From Candidatus Defluviilinea gracilis (GTDB taxonomy: Bacteria > Chloroflexota > Anaerolineae > Anaerolineales > Villigracilaceae), in contig JADJWS010000003.1 of the NCBI GenBank assembly GCA_016716235.1, positions 552,811-616,810 on the forward strand: DNA of 64,000 nt, read 5' to 3'. Every line of letters begins with the position of its first letter. Position 1 is the first letter of the stretch. Positions 52,496 to 60,922 of this stretch are shown piece after piece. A model generated the notes under the pieces. That model ran no database searches. It worked only from the letters and a program-made list of their open reading frames with translations, and was not told where the DNA came from. Both the position numbers and the translations under genes were made by a program.

Positions 52496-53157
52496 CATTG
52501 ACCTCGGTTTTCCAACTCCTGTCATTGCTTGAAAAGAAAGCCGCTTCACGCGCCAAAGAAACATTTCAGCTCATTACACAAATCAGTGAAAAGAACCAGC
52601 CGCTTCTGCAACTCTTCGCATCAAAGGGATATCACTCGAATCTTTCTTTTCTCATCATGGAATCATCGTTGAGCGAACGACCTGCGCCTGCACGTTGGGC
52701 GGAGGGGATTCGCGTCCGAACGTTTGAACGCGGCTTGGACGAACAAGTCACGTACCAGACCGACGAGGAAGCAGGGAAAGATAAGGGCTATCACTCTCCG
52801 CTTAGCTATGAAGGTTGGGTCAAACGCATGGGCTTGGATCGCGAAGATTTCGACCCAAGCATCTGGTTCCTTGCCTGCGCTGGAAATGATGTCGTTGGCG
52901 TCGCACTCAACGTACACGATCTGGAAGGTAGCGTCGCCTGGGTTGACCATTTGAGCGTGCGACGCGAGTGGCGCAACAAGGGAATCGGCAAAGCCTTGTT
53001 GCTATATTCCTTTGGTGAATTCTACAAACGAGGACTCAAGACTGTAAAATTGAGCGTGGACTCAAAGAGCCTGACCAATGCGCCGAGGCTGTATGAAAGC
53101 GTGGGGATGAAGATCGTCCAGCAATATCACATTTACAAAAAAGAACTCCAGGTGTGA
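52429..53157 (+). CDS. Double GNAT acetyltransferase, main part
   Basis: Frame of 242 residues that continues the gene begun at 52250, for a total of about 300. The first GNAT unit is degenerate. The second unit (residues 85-240) has VDHLSVRREWRNKGIGKALL, the acetyl-CoA loop RxxGIG, then YKRGLKTVKLSVDSKSLTNA and LYESVGMKI. Tandem GNAT proteins of this size act on small molecules; the substrate is unknown. Confidence 0.82.
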   Translation: MAGYAELRDGDLRLLFIWQIEITLTSVFQLLSLLEKKAASRAKETFQLITQISEKNQPLLQLFASKGYHSNLSFLIMESSLSERPAPARWAEGIRVRTFERGLDEQVTYQTDEEAGKDKGYHSPLSYEGWVKRMGLDREDFDPSIWFLACAGNDVVGVALNVHDLEGSVAWVDHLSVRREWRNKGIGKALLLYSFGEFYKRGLKTVKLSVDSKSLTNAPRLYESVGMKIVQQYHIYKKELQV

Positions 53158-53178
53158 TAGGATTCGGCGTTACCTGCC

Positions 53179-53595
53179 ATGATAAAGAAACAATTCATTG
53201 ACAAATTAATGCGCGAACGCGACAAGTTCGAGTTGACCTTGAACCGCGTCGGCTACTCGCGCCGCATGACGTTGAAGGGCGTAACAGAGAAATGGTCTAT
53301 CAAGGATATTCTCGCGCACATCCTGGCTTACGAACTGTATATCGCGGATCGTATGAACGAAATTTTGCATGGACAAGAGTACACGCCTTGCAAGACACAA
53401 TCCGCGTTGGATGCTTTCCTCGAGGAGTTCGGCTATCCCGATTTCGGCTCTCCCCTGCTGGATGACGACGCGCCAAATGCGTGGGTGGTGGAAAAATATA
53501 AAAATGTTTCGCTGGAGGATGTTGTCGCGCAAGAGATTCAAGGCGTTTTCATCCATCGTTACGATGCTCGAAACAATGCCGCAGAAGTTGATTGA
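53179..53595 (+). CDS. ClbS/DfsB-family four-helix-bundle protein, frameshifted
   Basis: The frame encodes 138 residues: KKQFIDKLMRERDKFELTLN, then VTEKWSIKDILAHILAYELY, the DinB-like helix with His. Near 53545 it goes out of phase (GVFIHRYDARNNAAEVD). The overlapping frame continues FSSIVTMLETMPQKLIDEHN and ends NNTFKHYREHLRDIRQWLKT at 53704, the conserved C-terminal helix. The full protein would be about 174 residues. Relatives protect against colibactin or have related hydrolase-like functions; the role here is not known. Confidence 0.75.
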   Translation: MIKKQFIDKLMRERDKFELTLNRVGYSRRMTLKGVTEKWSIKDILAHILAYELYIADRMNEILHGQEYTPCKTQSALDAFLEEFGYPDFGSPLLDDDAPNAWVVEKYKNVSLEDVVAQEIQGVFIHRYDARNNAAEVD

Positions 53596-53734
53596 TGAGC
53601 ATAATCTCTTCGACCGCATCGCCAACAACACGTTCAAACATTACCGTGAGCACCTGAGGGACATTCGTCAGTGGCTCAAAACACACGCGGTGAATGCCAA
53701 GTAGAGCGAGATATTATCTCGCTATACAAACATC

Positions 53735-54367
53735 ATGCGGATACGAATCACATTTTCCAAACAGGGACCGCTTCGCTACACGGGGCATCTCGACTTGCAC
53801 AAGTTGTGGGAACGCGCCGCCCGCCGCGCCGAACTTCCGCTGGCGTATTCGCAGGGATTTCACCCACAGCCGAAGATGAGTCTCGCGGCGGCGTTGCCGT
53901 TGGGGTTTTCGTCCACGTGCGAGATGTTAGACATGCGTCTCGAACGCGACGTTGAGTTGGACGGCTTACCTGCGAAATTGAACGCGACCCTGCCGCCAGG
54001 GGTTCGAGTGTCAGGCGTTGAGCAAGTTGACGAGCGCGAACCAGCCTTGCAGACGCAGGTCGCTTCGGCGGAGTATCAAGTCAAATTGGCAGAGGCAGGC
54101 GGAGGGTCCGATCTGAAGCGCAGGGTTGAGTCCGTTTTGGAATCCGAATCCATCCTCCGAGAACGTCGCGGAAAGAAGTATGACTTGCGTCCGTTGATCG
54201 AGTGGATGGAAGCGATGGATGATACAATCGTGATGAAATTGGCGGCGCGCGAAGGCGCAACGGGGAGACCCGAAGAGGTGTTAGATGTGTTGGGCATCGC
54301 GTTCGATGAGACGAAGATCGAGCGGACACAGTTGATATTTCGAGACTCTTCGCTCAGAGTGACATAA
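53735..54367 (+). CDS. DUF2344 (TIGR03936) radical-SAM-associated protein
   Basis: Protein of 210 residues: RIRITFSKQGPLRYTGHLDL then AELPLAYSQGFHPQPKMSLA are the family signatures. The C-terminal half is Lys/Glu-rich with SILRERRGKKYDLRPLIEWM. The family is encoded beside or fused to TIGR03960 radical SAM proteins; here three small frames (two broken genes) separate the pair. Mechanism is not established. Confidence 0.9.
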   Translation: MRIRITFSKQGPLRYTGHLDLHKLWERAARRAELPLAYSQGFHPQPKMSLAAALPLGFSSTCEMLDMRLERDVELDGLPAKLNATLPPGVRVSGVEQVDEREPALQTQVASAEYQVKLAEAGGGSDLKRRVESVLESESILRERRGKKYDLRPLIEWMEAMDDTIVMKLAAREGATGRPEEVLDVLGIAFDETKIERTQLIFRDSSLRVT

Positions 54368-54385
54368 AAATTAATTGGAGGAGAG

Positions 54386-55372
54386 ATGGCATTACTTGGA
54401 GCGTTTTTCTTTGGTTTTGTGCCGATGTTTGTGTTCGCGGCATTCGTGAACTGGCTGGATCGTTATGAAAAAGAGCCGAAGCTATTGCTCGGCGCGGCGT
54501 TCGTGTGGGGCGTGGTGATCGCCGGGGGCGGCGCGTATATTTTGAACACGGTGTTCGGTATCGGCATCTATGTGCTGACGGGTTCGGAAAGCGCGGCAGA
54601 CTTCGGCACAACCTCCATCGTTGCGCCGATTATCGAGGAAGCGTTGAAAGGGCTGGCGGTGGGCGTGGTCTTCCTGCTTTTCCGTAAGGAGTTCGATTCG
54701 ATCCTGGATGGCGTCGTCTACGGCGCGATCACCGCCATGGGGTTTGCCGCGATCGAAAACGTGTTGTACATTTACCGCAACGGTTTTCAGCAAGGCGGCT
54801 GGGAAGGTTTCTGGATTCTCGTGGTAGTTCGGGTGGTCTTGGTGGGCTGGATGCATCCGTTCTTTACGGCGTTCACCGGTATCGGCTTCGCCGTGGCGCG
54901 CATGAGCAGAAACATGCTGGTAAAGATCATCGCGGTGCCGGCGGGTTATGTGGTTGCCGTGCTCACCCACTCGTTCCACAATACCTTCGGCTCGCTCGTC
55001 GGCGGTGAGGGTGGGTTCTTCCTCGGCATCCTCGCCGATTATTTCGGCTACTTTTTCATGACGGCGTTCATCATCTGGATGATCATCCATGAGCGCAACA
55101 TTTTGAAGCGGCAGTTGGTAGAGGAAGTGAACAGCGGGACGATCTCGCAGCAGCAATATCAGACCGCCATTTCGTTCTTTCAGTTCAACGCGCATATTTC
55201 GGCGCTCACCTCGGGGAGTTTCGGTCCTACAAAGCGTTTTTATCAAGTATTGGGCGAGCTGGCGCACAAAAAAGAGCAACGCGTCAGGGTAGGCGAAGAA
55301 ACAAACAACACAGAGATCATTAACGGCTATCGTACCGAGTTAACGCGGCTGGCTCCGTTGGCGAAGGCGTGA
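54386..55372 (+). CDS. PrsW-family intramembrane metalloprotease
   Basis: Protein of 328 residues with about eight membrane helices. Conserved motifs of the CPBP/PrsW clan: IIEEALKGLAV (EExxK), AAIENVLYIYRNGF, HPFFTAFTGIGFAVAR, and LTHSFHNTF. GGAGGAGAG precedes ATG 54386. PrsW in Bacillus cleaves an anti-sigma factor at site 1; the substrate here is unknown. A perfect hairpin terminator follows. Confidence 0.9.
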   Translation: MALLGAFFFGFVPMFVFAAFVNWLDRYEKEPKLLLGAAFVWGVVIAGGGAYILNTVFGIGIYVLTGSESAADFGTTSIVAPIIEEALKGLAVGVVFLLFRKEFDSILDGVVYGAITAMGFAAIENVLYIYRNGFQQGGWEGFWILVVVRVVLVGWMHPFFTAFTGIGFAVARMSRNMLVKIIAVPAGYVVAVLTHSFHNTFGSLVGGEGGFFLGILADYFGYFFMTAFIIWMIIHERNILKRQLVEEVNSGTISQQQYQTAISFFQFNAHISALTSGSFGPTKRFYQVLGELAHKKEQRVRVGEETNNTEIINGYRTELTRLAPLAKA

Positions 55373-55380
55373 CCAATCAC

Positions 55381-55415
55381 ACGATGCCGCCGCAGTTCAC
55401 CTGCGGCGGCATCGT
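55381..55415. terminator. Perfect 15-bp hairpin between prsW and tRNA-Arg
   Basis: ACGATGCCGCCGCAG (55381-55395) pairs perfectly with its complement (55401-55415) around TTCAC. A weak T-rich stretch follows at 55428-55436. It ends prsW transcription and separates it from the tRNA gene. Confidence 0.75.
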
Positions 55416-55440
55416 TCGCTTGTGATAAAATTTTTAACCC

Positions 55441-55512
55441 GCCCCCGTAGCTCAGTGGACAGAGTGTCGGCCTCCGGAGCCGAAGAGCGCAGTTCGAGTC
55501 TGCGCGGGGGCG
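55441..55512 (+). tRNA. tRNA-Arg(CCG)
   Basis: Acceptor stem GCCCCCG (55441-55447) pairs with CGGGGGC (55505-55511), discriminator G at 55512. The anticodon loop CTCCGGA at 5572-78 within stem TCGGC/GCCGA gives anticodon CCG (55474-55476), reading CGG. The T arm is CGCAG TTCGAGT CTGCG. Only part of the 3' CCA is encoded (CA follows the G). It is flanked by hairpins on both sides. Confidence 0.95.
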
Positions 55513-55520
55513 CACAAAAG

Positions 55521-55545
55521 ACCGCCGCGAGGCGGTTTTCGTTTT
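55521..55545 (+). terminator. tRNA-Arg terminator
   Basis: ACCGCC (55521-55526) pairs with GGCGGT (55531-55536) around GCGA, preceded by an A-run and followed by TTTCGTTTT. It lies 8 bp after the tRNA. A second 12-bp hairpin, GTTGGGCGGGAT with its complement, is at 55551-55577. Confidence 0.82.
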
Positions 55546-55613
55546 GATCAGTTGGGCGGGATGGCATCCCGCCCAACGAAACTGATTTTATTTTGCATTA
55601 CAATTCAAGCGCA

Positions 55614-56696
55614 ATGAAAAAGTTTATTTCGATCTGTTGGCTGGCGATCTTTTGCGCGGGGTGCAGTTTTTCTGTGGATGTGATCGAAGCGGACACGCCA
55701 ACCGCGTTGGTCGTCACGTCGACGTTACCGGCCTCGCCGACCTCGAAGCCCAGCGAAACGCCGCTTCCGCCTCTTCCCACGAGTACAGTTGCTCCGGCGG
55801 CGGGGACAACATCCACACAGGTGAATGTGCGCGTCGAACCGTCTACGGCGGGCGAAGTGGTTGGCATCATCCCGGCAAACACGAACGTGGAGATCATCGG
55901 CAAAGACCCCGGCGGGAATTGGTGGCAGATCAAGTACCCGCAGGCGACGGAGGGGAAAGGCTGGGTAACGGCGGAGTTCATCGTCACCACGGGCGAGCCA
56001 ACTGTCCCTGTGGTGGGAGGCGCGGGGGTGAATCCGAACGGCGATCATGTGGCGATCATCCAACAGCAACTCAATGTGCGCAGCGGACCCGGCACGAGTT
56101 TCAATTCCATCGGCACGTTGAACGCGCGGGATGTGGTCACGCTGACGGGCAAGGATGCGAGTGGAGCATGGTTGCAGATCGTCTTTGCGGCGGGACCAGA
56201 CGGATTGGGTTGGGTGAATGCGGCGTTCGTTCAGGCAACTCGTGTAGATTCGCTCCCGATCGTGACAGACACGGGGCTGGTGATCGGCACCGGCACCCCG
56301 GAAAATACCGCCAGCCCGGCTTTGCCAACGGTTGCGCCTGCCGCGCCGGATCATGATTCGGCGGTGGCGCCCGCGGTGAATATCACATTGACCTCGGCTG
56401 GGGCGAGTTCGTTTCAGTATTCGAGCGATGTCTCCTCCCCCATCGGCGACGCGGAGGATTGGATTCAGTTCAAGACTTTTTCGGTGAATACGAAATTGGA
56501 GTTGGAGTGCGCGGGGAGCGGCTCGTATATTGCGGAGTTGCTGTTGAACTATTCGGTGGTGGAGTCGCTTGTGTGCGGGAAGATCATTTTGTTCCTCAGC
56601 GACCCGGGCGGGGTGTATGCGGTGCATTTCGTTTCGTCGCCTACCGGGGGGTTGGAGTATACAAAATACACGTTGAAGGTGGAGGCGATCCCATGA
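55614..56696 (+). CDS. Lipoprotein with two bacterial SH3 domains
   Basis: Protein of 360 residues from ATG 55614 (KKFISICWLAIFCAGC, lipobox Cys). Residues 30-65 are a Pro/Thr/Ser linker. Two SH3b domains follow: VNVRVEPSTAGEVVGIIPAN with GNWWQIKYPQATEGKGWVTA, and LNVRSGPGTSFNSIGTL with GAWLQIVFA then GLGWVNAAFV. The C-terminal 110 residues form a beta-rich domain like the DVUA0089/PPC type. SH3b repeats usually bind cell-wall peptides. TACAAT at 55599 lies 9 nt before the start. Confidence 0.85.
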   Translation: MKKFISICWLAIFCAGCSFSVDVIEADTPTALVVTSTLPASPTSKPSETPLPPLPTSTVAPAAGTTSTQVNVRVEPSTAGEVVGIIPANTNVEIIGKDPGGNWWQIKYPQATEGKGWVTAEFIVTTGEPTVPVVGGAGVNPNGDHVAIIQQQLNVRSGPGTSFNSIGTLNARDVVTLTGKDASGAWLQIVFAAGPDGLGWVNAAFVQATRVDSLPIVTDTGLVIGTGTPENTASPALPTVAPAAPDHDSAVAPAVNITLTSAGASSFQYSSDVSSPIGDAEDWIQFKTFSVNTKLELECAGSGSYIAELLLNYSVVESLVCGKIILFLSDPGGVYAVHFVSSPTGGLEYTKYTLKVEAIP

Positions 56697-56784
56697 CCTT
56701 TGTTTTATTGCATTTTGATTGTGCCAGTTTGTACTAAGAAACCTTTTATGGTAGAGTTAATCGAACAAACATTCAGGCAGTTTT

Positions 56785-56850
56785 TTGGACGCTGAAAACG
56801 TTGATTCAAAAGCGTATCTCTGCGTTTTTCCGCGTGGGTCAGTGCTCTAC
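56785..56850. repeat. Dispersed intergenic palindrome, copy 1
   Basis: Sequence around GGACGCTGAAAACGTTGATT and AAGCGTATCTCTGCGTTTTTC forms an imperfect inverted repeat. Similar sequence is present at 59650-59720 and 62020-62095, always between genes. It is a family of degenerate repeats without coding capacity. Confidence 0.5.
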
Positions 56851-56893
56851 AATTCGAGTCAGATAACTTTACACTCAACGAGGGATGTCCTGC

Positions 56894-57511
56894 ATGGCTA
56901 CTGAGAGGATACCGGATATTATCATCGGGCGGTTGCCCATTTATTTGAGGGCGTTACAACGGCTGTCTGATCAGGGGATTCAAACCACTTCGTCGCAGGA
57001 TTTGGGGGCTATCGTGGGCATTTCTGCCGCGCAGATCCGCAAGGATATTTCACAATTCGGCGAGTTCGGCAAACAAGGGACGGGGTATTCGATCTCTTAC
57101 CTGATGGAAAAATTGCGAAGCATCCTCAAAATGGATCGCGTTTGGGATGTGATCATCGTGGGCATGGGCGACATCGGTCACGCGCTGGCGCATTACGAAG
57201 AATTCAACAAACGCGGCTTTCATGTGAGCATGGTGTTCGATAACGATCCTAAGAAAATCGGCCGCAAAGTGGGGGATTTCGAGGTGCTCGATTCGGCGAA
57301 TCTGGCAGAGAAGATCAGAAGCCAAAAGATCAAAGTGGCGATGCTGTGCGTGCCCGCCTCTTCGGCGCAGGAAGCCGCAGACCAACTCGTGAAGGCGGGC
57401 ATCAAAGCCATCCTCAACTACGCCCCGATCAGTATCAATGTGCCAGAGGATGTGAAGGTGCAGTATGTGGACCCGGTCACGCATTTGCAGAGGATGACGT
57501 ATTATCTGTAG
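56894..57511 (+). CDS. rex: Redox-sensing transcriptional repressor Rex
   Basis: Protein of 205 residues from ATG 56894, placed 10 nt after GAGGG; ATG 56885 would add three residues. The winged-helix domain (1-80) has PDIIIGRLPIYLRALQRL and ISAAQIRKDISQFGEFGKQG, the Rex signature. The Rossmann domain begins WDVIIVGMGDIGHALAHYEE (GxGxxG) and the end has INVPEDVKVQYVDP. Rex senses NADH/NAD+ and represses fermentative and respiratory genes. No clear Rex operator is seen upstream. Confidence 0.94.
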   Translation: MATERIPDIIIGRLPIYLRALQRLSDQGIQTTSSQDLGAIVGISAAQIRKDISQFGEFGKQGTGYSISYLMEKLRSILKMDRVWDVIIVGMGDIGHALAHYEEFNKRGFHVSMVFDNDPKKIGRKVGDFEVLDSANLAEKIRSQKIKVAMLCVPASSAQEAADQLVKAGIKAILNYAPISINVPEDVKVQYVDPVTHLQRMTYYL

Positions 57512-57623
57512 AGATGAATTAATCTGACGCCGTCTAATCTGCCACGTGGCGTATTATGCGGCGGCGGTATAACCCCTAGTTAGGCAACCCCTTCCAATTT
57601 ATAAGGAAATTTTTAAACGGCAC

Positions 57624-57923
57624 ATGCAACCAGAGCGATTATCGAGAATTCCCGTTTATGAAAGTCCCTGGGTAAACCTGTATCTTGATAAGGTGAAATT
57701 TCCAAATGGGCTTGTGATTGAAAAATATCATCTTCTGGATTTTCCTCGTGCCGCAGTCGCAGCAATTGTAGAAAACGATTCGAGAAATATTGTGTTTGCC
57801 CGTATTTCCCGCTATACGACTGGCTTAACTGAATGGGAACTACCCGCAGGCGGCGTGAAAATTAACGAAACTGAAATTGAAGCCGCCAAAGGAGAGAAAC
57901 ATGAGCGAATCAAATCGTATTAA
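57624..57923 (+). pseudogene. Nudix hydrolase, truncated within the Nudix box
   Basis: The frame starts MQPERLSRIPVYESPWVNLY and reaches TEWELPAGGVKINETEIEAA, the first half of the Nudix box (GxxxxxE). The expected REUxEExGU is missing; instead AAAGGAGAAAC, the ribosome-binding site of the next gene, follows. A deletion has removed the rest of the gene. ADP-sugar pyrophosphatases begin this way. The product should be inactive. Confidence 0.82.
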
Positions 57924-58293
57924 GTACTTACGCATCACGCTGTGGGTTGTTGGATTTGTCGCTACTTTTGGGCTTTGGCCTCTCACTCAACTTTGGCCAT
58001 CCGGATGGTCATGGCATGCTGAGGGACGCTCCTATTATCTAGAGATGATCATCGGCATTTACGCCACGCTGGGAATATTTCTCATCCTTGCTGCTCGAGA
58101 TCCGCTCAAACACCTAAGCCTTATTTGGTTCACCGTGTGGTCAAGCGTGGTACATGGAGGCATTATGGCTGTGCAGTCATTCGACAGCATAAATAACATG
58201 GGGCATCTCTATGGGGATGTCTTGGTGCTGTTTGCTGTTGCCGCTGTATTAGCCTTCCTCGCCCCGCACAGCGATACAATCGCTGGCTCATAA
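57901..58293 (+). CDS. Small four-helix membrane protein (possibly DUF6632)
   Basis: Protein of 130 residues from ATG 57901, which follows AAAGGAGAGAAAC. Four hydrophobic helices: ITLWVVGFVATFGLWPLTQL, MIIGIYATLGIFLILAA, LIWFTVWSSVVHGGIMAVQS and LYGDVLVLFAVAAVLAFLAP. It resembles small uncharacterised membrane proteins of the DUF6632 type. It overlaps the truncated Nudix frame by 23 nt. Confidence 0.75.
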   Translation: MSESNRIKYLRITLWVVGFVATFGLWPLTQLWPSGWSWHAEGRSYYLEMIIGIYATLGIFLILAARDPLKHLSLIWFTVWSSVVHGGIMAVQSFDSINNMGHLYGDVLVLFAVAAVLAFLAPHSDTIAGS

Positions 58294-58341
58294 TTTACTG
58301 ACGGTACAAGTAGACTGCTATCACAAGGAGATTCTTTTATC

Positions 58342-58500
58342 ATGAACGAACTTCCAACGGGCGCGCGAGATTTTGATTGGTATTTTGGCGCATGGCATGT
58401 CCATAATCGGATGCTGCGAAAGCGGTTAGCCGACTCAAATGATTGGTGGGAATTTCCCGCGACGGATGTTGTTAAACCCATATTGGGCGGGCTGGGGAAA
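58342..58500 (+). pseudogene. DUF1579-like protein, 5' fragment
   Basis: ATG 58342 follows AAGGAG by 11 nt. It encodes NELPTGARDFDWYFGAWHVH, then RKRLADSNDWWEFPATDV and PILGGLGKY, the opening of a family of about 150-residue proteins. At about 58500 genuine sequence gives way to G/C homopolymers. The open frame runs on by chance to 59577, but this long fusion is not a real protein. Confidence 0.65.
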
Positions 58501-58950
58501 TATATGAGACGGCTTTCGCCCGCACCCCCCCGCCGGCTCCCCCTTCCGTTTTTTTTCCTCCCCCCAGATGGGGATTCTGGGGGGGGGGGGGGGGGGGCAG
58601 GGGGGCAGCGCCCAAAATGGGGGGGCCCGGGGAGGGGGGGGGGCTTTTTCCCGGGGGGGGCCTTTTCCCCCCGGCGGGCCCGGGTTCGGTCCTCCCGGGG
58701 GGGGGGCGGGGAAAGGCCCCCACCGGGGGGGGGGGGGTTCCTTTTTCCGGGGGCCCTTGGGAGGCCTGGGGGGAGGGGGGGCCCCCGGGGGGGGAAGGAA
58801 AAAAGTTTAATTTCGGGGGCTTTTTCCGCCCCGCCCAACCCCCAGGGAGGCCGGGGGGGGCCCCCGGGGCGGGGGGGTCCCCGGGCCGGGTTGGGGTTTT
58901 GGGGCTTCGGGGGCCTTCCGGCCCCCGCGGGGGGGTGGAAAAAAGGACAA
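58501..58950. other. G/C homopolymer stretch, probable sequencing or assembly artefact
   Basis: About 450 bp made almost only of runs of G and C, including one of 18 G, with A and T nearly absent. Nothing else in the window resembles it. It lies between a broken gene and an intact lipoprotein gene. Low-quality read ends joined into a contig would look like this. Confidence 0.85.
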
Positions 58951-58953
58951 TTC

Positions 58954-59577
58954 ATGGATTACCCAGCAGGAAAAGCGCCTCTCACATATTTCACTTTCTT
59001 GATCGTGTTATCTCTTGCATGTAGTAGCATCACAATATCCATAGACGACAACCCGCCCCCGTCTAAACCCTCTGCGCAGACTCGGCAAATTGGTTTTAAT
59101 TTTTGGGGGCAAGTCCCATCGTCGCCAAAAGGCGATTTGTCCGCCAGGCGACACTTGTTCCTGCACGAATATTCCATGCCGTCAGATGGATTTATTAACG
59201 GGATCATGTATCTCAACGACAGCGACAAAGCCGTCGAACAATTCGACTTGCTGATCCTGCGACCCAACGATGATGGCTGGAAGGTCGTCTATCGCATTCA
59301 CGTATCCGACGACTCGCCCTCCGCCCAAACAGGGACCACGGTGGTAAAACTGTCAAGCTCTTTAACCGTCCAGAAAAATGATATTTTTGCTCACTGGCAG
59401 GATACTCCGAACGGCGCAATCCCCCTGAACGCTGACGATTCATCCGTTGACGGGTTTAGCGTGGGGCAATATGGTTTCCAATCTTCTCAAGTTGAAGTGG
59501 GGCAGCAAATCGACATCGATGGATTTCTCGGCGAGCGCGATTACTTCATCGCTTTGATGTTTTCAACCAATCAGTGA
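58954..59577 (+). CDS. Lipoprotein of unknown function
   Basis: From ATG 58954 (KAPLTYFTFLIVLSLAC lipobox), 207 residues. The mature part is beta-rich: LFLHEYSMPSDGFINGIMYL, EQFDLLILRPNDDGWKVVYR and IDGFLGERDYFIALMFS, like a galactose-binding-like or jelly-roll domain. The start is just after the homopolymer stretch, so its promoter and true 5' context are unreliable. No family is recognised. Confidence 0.65.
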   Translation: MDYPAGKAPLTYFTFLIVLSLACSSITISIDDNPPPSKPSAQTRQIGFNFWGQVPSSPKGDLSARRHLFLHEYSMPSDGFINGIMYLNDSDKAVEQFDLLILRPNDDGWKVVYRIHVSDDSPSAQTGTTVVKLSSSLTVQKNDIFAHWQDTPNGAIPLNADDSSVDGFSVGQYGFQSSQVEVGQQIDIDGFLGERDYFIALMFSTNQ

Positions 59578-59649
59578 CATGAAGGATAACGCGCAATCCA
59601 CTCGAATCAAAAATTTGACACGCATCAATACTAGTTGAGTTTATTTCTT

Positions 59650-59720
59650 GGGCTGCCCACGAAAAAACGCTGATTTTGCGTTCCTCAGCGCAAACCAGCG
59701 TTTCTCTGTGCCTCAGATAA
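59650..59720. repeat. Dispersed intergenic palindrome, copy 2
   Basis: AAAAAACGCTGATTTTGCGTTCC followed by CAGCGCAAACCAGCGTTTCTCTGTG forms imperfect inverted arms. It lies between a lipoprotein gene and the convergent MreB-like gene. Confidence 0.5.
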
Positions 59721-59747
59721 AATCTAAGAGGGAATCTTGATTACTTT

Positions 59748-60755
59748 TCAGACTTGCGGCAAACTACGCCGTAAAATGTTATACATCGGGATCGCTTTCA
59801 CTGTGCCCTCCACGACGCACGTCATCGGCGTATCGACCAAATAGGCGGGGATGCCCAAAGATTTCGTCAGCAATTTATCGATACCGCGCAAGAGCGCCCC
59901 GCCGCCGCACAACGCCACACCGCGATCGATGATGTCCGATACGAGTTCGGGCGGAGTCTTCTCCAACACGCGGCGACCGGTCTCGACGACTGCCTTGAGC
60001 GGGTCTTGCAACGCTTCGACGATCTCGCCGGTCGTCAACGTGACCGGGCGCGGCAAACCGGTCACTTGGTCCTGTCCCTGCACTTCCATGCTATTCTCGG
60101 TATCCTGCGGAACCGCCGCGCCGATCCTTGTCTTAAGTTGTTCGGCGGTCACCTGCCCGATCACCACGCCATATTTCCTGCGCACATAATTAACGATGGC
60201 ATCGTCGAAATCCATACCGCCGGAGCGCAGGGTCTCCGCAGAGACAATGCCATACATCGCCAGCACAGCCGCCTCAGTGCACCCGCCGCCGAGGCAGATC
60301 ACCATGTTACCCGAAGGCGAACCAATCGGAAGGTCCACCCCGATCGCCGCCGCAAGCGGTTGTTGAATCAAAAACGCCTCGCGGCTTCCAGCCTCCAGCA
60401 CAGCTTCGTATACTGCGCGCCGCTCCACGCTGGTGACTCCGTTGGGAACGGAGATCATGACGCGGGGGCGAAAGATGCGCATGCTTCCACTAGCGCGTGA
60501 AAGCAGGTACGAGAGAAGCGTCTCGGTGATTTCATAATCCGCGATCACGCCGTTCTTCAAGGGACGCGCCACTTCGATGCTCTCCGGCACGCGGCCGTAC
60601 ATATCGCGCGCCTCCTGCCCCACCGCCACCATCTTCTGCTCAATCGCCTCGATCGCAACGATGGTCGGCTCCTGAGCCAGCACCTGAGTCGAATCAGCCA
60701 AGCGGGTGAACATCGTTCCCAGGTCGATACCCAGGTCTTTGGAAAACATTGCCAT
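59748..60755 (-). CDS. MreB/Hsp70-like actin-family protein
   Basis: Protein of 335 residues from ATG 60755 (AMFSKDLGIDLGT). Phosphate 1 motif is DLGIDLGTMFTRLAD; GGMDFDDAIVNYVRRKYGV and VALCGGGALLRGIDKLL (adenosine motif) are MreB-like, as is the ending VDTPMTCVVEGTVKAI. SVPNGVTSVERRAV replaces the usual SVPSGITEVEKRAV. MreB guides wall synthesis at the membrane. No mreC or mreD is adjacent, so it may be a paralogue. ATG 60749 is an alternative start. Confidence 0.88.
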   Translation of the reverse strand: MAMFSKDLGIDLGTMFTRLADSTQVLAQEPTIVAIEAIEQKMVAVGQEARDMYGRVPESIEVARPLKNGVIADYEITETLLSYLLSRASGSMRIFRPRVMISVPNGVTSVERRAVYEAVLEAGSREAFLIQQPLAAAIGVDLPIGSPSGNMVICLGGGCTEAAVLAMYGIVSAETLRSGGMDFDDAIVNYVRRKYGVVIGQVTAEQLKTRIGAAVPQDTENSMEVQGQDQVTGLPRPVTLTTGEIVEALQDPLKAVVETGRRVLEKTPPELVSDIIDRGVALCGGGALLRGIDKLLTKSLGIPAYLVDTPMTCVVEGTVKAIPMYNILRRSLPQV

Positions 60756-60922
60756 TCGTGTTTTTCTCTTTCCCGTTTCGTTGGAAGTGAACCGATGATA
60801 CCTGAAAGACAATTCATTGTCTAGCAGAATGTTTTAAACTTCATAACCCTTGTCATCTGACAGCATTGCGCTATCATTAGCTCGAAAAATTTTGAATCAA
60901 ATAAAAGGAGATTCAAATCCTC

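Noticed and set aside
55441..55512. tRNA-Arg as an integration site
   Set aside because: No repeated tRNA 3' end or integrase was seen nearby; the 30-kb element uses yjbQ instead.
58560..58900. G-quadruplex-forming regulatory region
   Set aside because: The block looks like base-calling artefact, with extreme run lengths and mixed C runs, and no counterpart elsewhere.
58342..59577. A single 411-residue Gly/Pro-rich protein
   Set aside because: Its middle is the G/C homopolymer block; the two ends belong to different genes that are open in phase by chance.
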